DNA of 46,053 nt from Gammaproteobacteria bacterium (GTDB taxonomy: Bacteria; Pseudomonadota; Gammaproteobacteria; BMS3Bbin11): contig JAADJE010000088.1 in NCBI GenBank assembly GCA_013150915.1, positions 1 through 46,053 on the forward strand. Direction: 5' to 3'. Below are positions 46,053-46,053 of the stretch, piece by piece. The position numbers and the translations under genes are program-made. How positions within the stretch are numbered: the stretch's first letter is position 1; the number at the start of each line of letters is the position of its first letter. The notes under the pieces were generated by a model. That model ran no database searches, was not told where the DNA came from, and saw nothing but the letters and a program-made list of their open reading frames with translations.

Positions 46053-46053
46053 C

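Larger units (their letters stand above)
45652..46053. other. Window end with two small uncertain ORFs
   Basis: After the TolC gene no recognised gene follows. The segment holds a 25-codon ORF with a good ribosome site and a 68-codon ORF with one hydrophobic helix, both listed separately. It looks like short or decayed coding sequence rather than a conserved operon. Confidence 0.5.

Overview
The window reads as one contiguous chromosomal segment of a free-living, non-enteric gammaproteobacterium. The main reason is gene order. The run orn / queG - nnrD - tsaE - (insert) - amiB - mutL - miaA - hfq - hflX - hflK - hflC - yjeT - purA is the classical gammaproteobacterial locus, and zipA-ligA, mltD / yafS-rnhA-dnaQ and ffs-dnaX-ybaB-recR are also gammaproteobacterial neighbourhoods. 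Non-enteric traits are hisZ between yjeT and purA, leuA beside pssA, a MutL with the endonuclease motif, a TRAP operon and c-type cytochrome/DUF302 proteins. The genus cannot be named from the sequence alone.

Layout. 1-6.9 kb (+): 3' part of zipA, ligA, pssA, a leucine-rich leader ORF before leuA, a family-4 uracil-DNA glycosylase and rimI. 6.9-12.4 kb (-): mltD, then a TRAP transporter operon tatT-dctP-dctQ-dctM with a 20-bp inverted repeat between dctP and dctQ. 12.7-14.6 kb (+): yafS-like methyltransferase, rnhA, dnaQ. 14.7-16.9 kb: a TraB/GumN protein (-), then a GT2 glycosyltransferase and an LpxB_N-type membrane protein (+). 16.9-19.75 kb (-): a compact RiPP metallophore operon hvfA-hvfX-hvfB-hvfC. 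It has a precursor with six EG[KQ]CG motifs, a DoxX partner, a DUF692 multinuclear iron oxidase and a DUF2063 partner. A sigma-E-like promoter precedes it and an attenuator-like terminator follows the precursor gene. 19.8-25.98 kb: mltF (-), 4.5S RNA, dnaX-ybaB-recR (+), an M48 protease (-). 26.1-42 kb: orn, queG and the long yjeF-to-purA locus, interrupted by two genes (DUF302 and dihaem cytochrome c-DUF302) between tsaE and amiB. 42-46 kb: a tandem-DUF1566 protein, a double rhodanese, a TolC-family protein and a degraded-looking end.

The most notable items are: the hvf RiPP operon with its built-in expression ratio control; a probable leuA leader peptide; a 5-bp tandem duplication that frameshifts purA and whose removal restores a 432-residue protein; five intergenic islands of seven-base periodic repeats, one of which supplies the start codon and ribosome binding site of tsaE; and the dctP-dctQ inverted repeat. 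No tRNA, CRISPR array, insertion sequence or prophage was found. Most of the window is ordinary housekeeping DNA in tight operons.
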